Source: Deltaproteobacteria bacterium
GTDB lineage: Bacteria > Desulfobacterota > Desulfomonilia > UBA1062
Length of the DNA stretch: 6,556 nucleotides
Assembly (NCBI GenBank): GCA_020053185.1
Contig: JAGVNP010000273.1
Span: 1 to 6,556, forward strand
Reading direction: 5' to 3'
Part shown: piece by piece, positions 5,964 to 6,556 of the stretch
How the letters are laid out: the number at the start of each line of letters is the position of its first letter
Position numbering within the stretch: position 1 is the stretch's first letter
The notes under the pieces: generated by a model
What the model was told of the DNA's origin: nothing
The model's database searches: none
What the model saw: only the letters and a program-made list of their open reading frames with translations
Position numbers and translations under genes: made by a program

Positions 5964-5984
5964 ATTTAACCGTGTTGGTTAAAT
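5964..5984. promoter_or_regulatory. Perfect inverted repeat (operator-like) before the glycyl radical enzyme gene
   Basis: Arms ATTTAACC (5964-5971) and GGTTAAAT (5977-5984) are exact reverse complements separated by GTGTT. The right arm ends directly at the GAGGGAG Shine-Dalgarno of the next gene. It may be a dimeric repressor's operator, or a small RNA hairpin beside the ribosome binding site. Low GC and lack of a T-run argue against a terminator. No regulator gene is in the window, so the cognate factor is unknown. Confidence 0.55.
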
Positions 5985-5997
5985 GAGGGAGTAAAAC

Positions 5998-6556
5998 ATG
6001 AAATCACAAGTTGCTCATAAGACAGATATTAATATTTCCGAGCAAAAATCAGAACGCTTCAGCCGCATCAAAAAAGTCTTGCTCTCAACTCCAGTGCATC
6101 TTTGTCCTGAGCGTGCCTATCTGATTACCGAATATTTCAAATATTATGATGACAACAAAGAGCCTATGGTGATCCGCAGGGCAAAGGCTTTGCGCCATGT
6201 TCTGAAATACAAATCAATCAAGATTTATCCGGATGAGCTTATAGTTGGCAACATGGGATCTTTTCGCATCTCTGCCCTGATGCAGCCAGAGCTTGCAAGC
6301 ATTTTCATGGCCGAAGATTTGCTGTGGATCGACAAGAGAAAAACCACGCCTTTTCTAATCCCCTGGTCTGATCGTTTAAAACTAATCTTCAAAATCTTCC
6401 CCTACTGGCTTTCCCGCAATATGGCTTACAAGGCATTTTATCCGCATTTCTTTAATCTCATCAGGTATATAAAGGGACAACTTCCCCCTAAATATTATCT
6501 CATCAATGAGGCAGGAGGCATAGGCCATTTCCTGCCAAACTATGAAAAAATTCTCA
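5998..6556 (+). CDS. Glycyl radical enzyme (pyruvate formate-lyase domain family), N-terminal part
   Basis: The frame opens at ATG 5998, preceded by GGGAG at 6-nt spacing, and runs without a stop to the window edge, giving 186 codons of what should be a protein of about 800. The N-terminal PFL-domain signature is clear: CPERAYLITEYF (36-47), a Pro then IRRAKALRHVLKY (59-71), IKIYPDELIVGNMG (74-87) with the R90...QPE (96-98) continuation, and INEAGGIGHFLPNYEKIL (169-186), the counterpart of the GH-x-x-P-x-YEK segment. These oxygen-sensitive cytoplasmic enzymes use a C-terminal glycyl radical and an active-site Cys thiyl radical. Both key regions lie beyond the window, so substrate (pyruvate, glycerol/diol, choline or other) cannot be assigned. 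The stretch at 107-165, with IPWSDRLKLIFKIFPYWLSR, suggests one of the less characterised PFL-like clades. An activating radical-SAM enzyme gene would be expected next to it. Confidence 0.88.
   Translation, partial: MKSQVAHKTDINISEQKSERFSRIKKVLLSTPVHLCPERAYLITEYFKYYDDNKEPMVIRRAKALRHVLKYKSIKIYPDELIVGNMGSFRISALMQPELASIFMAEDLLWIDKRKTTPFLIPWSDRLKLIFKIFPYWLSRNMAYKAFYPHFFNLIRYIKGQLPPKYYLINEAGGIGHFLPNYEKIL

Overview
The window reads as chromosomal DNA of a Gram-negative anaerobe. A glycyl radical enzyme gene starts at the right edge and would need an anoxic cytoplasm. A short-chain 3-hydroxyacyl-CoA dehydrogenase points to butyrate/crotonyl-CoA or beta-oxidation chemistry, and a FimT-PilV-PilW-PilX minor-pilin cluster implies a type IV pilus machine and an outer membrane. 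Base composition is moderately AT-rich. Gene style and the dispersed intergenic repeats would suit a Desulfobacterota- or Nitrospirota-like bacterium, but that placement is inference; no rRNA or marker gene is present.

Layout, left to right. 1-81: downstream flank of hbd, with a degenerate 9-bp tandem array. 82-936 (-): 3-hydroxybutyryl-CoA dehydrogenase. 937-1121: divergent intergenic region holding six 7-bp, telomere-like tandem units. 1122-1985 (+): endonuclease/exonuclease/phosphatase-fold protein with all core active-site motifs, followed by a 31-codon ORF (1982-2077) that overlaps it by 4 bp and has its own strong Shine-Dalgarno sequence. 2078-2205: no gene seen. 2206-2754 (+): small TPR protein. 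2755-2967: convergent intergenic region with a 98-bp repeat element bounded by short inverted termini, and a weak terminator candidate. 2968-5793 (-): four tightly packed genes read right to left as GspH/FimT, PilV-like, PilW-like and PilX-like, with junctions of 1 bp, at most 35 bp, and 12 bp. 5794-5997: divergent promoter region with an extended -10 box for the pilin operon and a perfect inverted repeat just before the ribosome binding site of the next gene. 5998-6556 (+): N-terminal 186 codons of a glycyl radical enzyme, cut by the window edge. No gene-free stretch exceeds 300 bases.

How the genes work together. The four pilin-like genes are the only clear functional unit: FimT, PilV, PilW and PilX proteins form the minor-pilin initiation/tip complex of type IV pili. 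The first three have a classical prepilin peptidase site. The last has the PilX-type membrane segment but lacks the +5 glutamate and carries a long beta-rich repeat domain. The local cluster has no major pilin, no PilY1 and no PilE, so those must be encoded elsewhere if the system is complete. The hbd, EEP, TPR and glycyl radical genes show no obvious link to the pilus or to each other.

The points most worth a second look are the PilX/beta-repeat fusion, the EF-hand-like loop in the PilW-like protein, the coupled micro-ORF, the operator-like palindrome in front of the glycyl radical enzyme, and three different intergenic repeat families within 3 kb.
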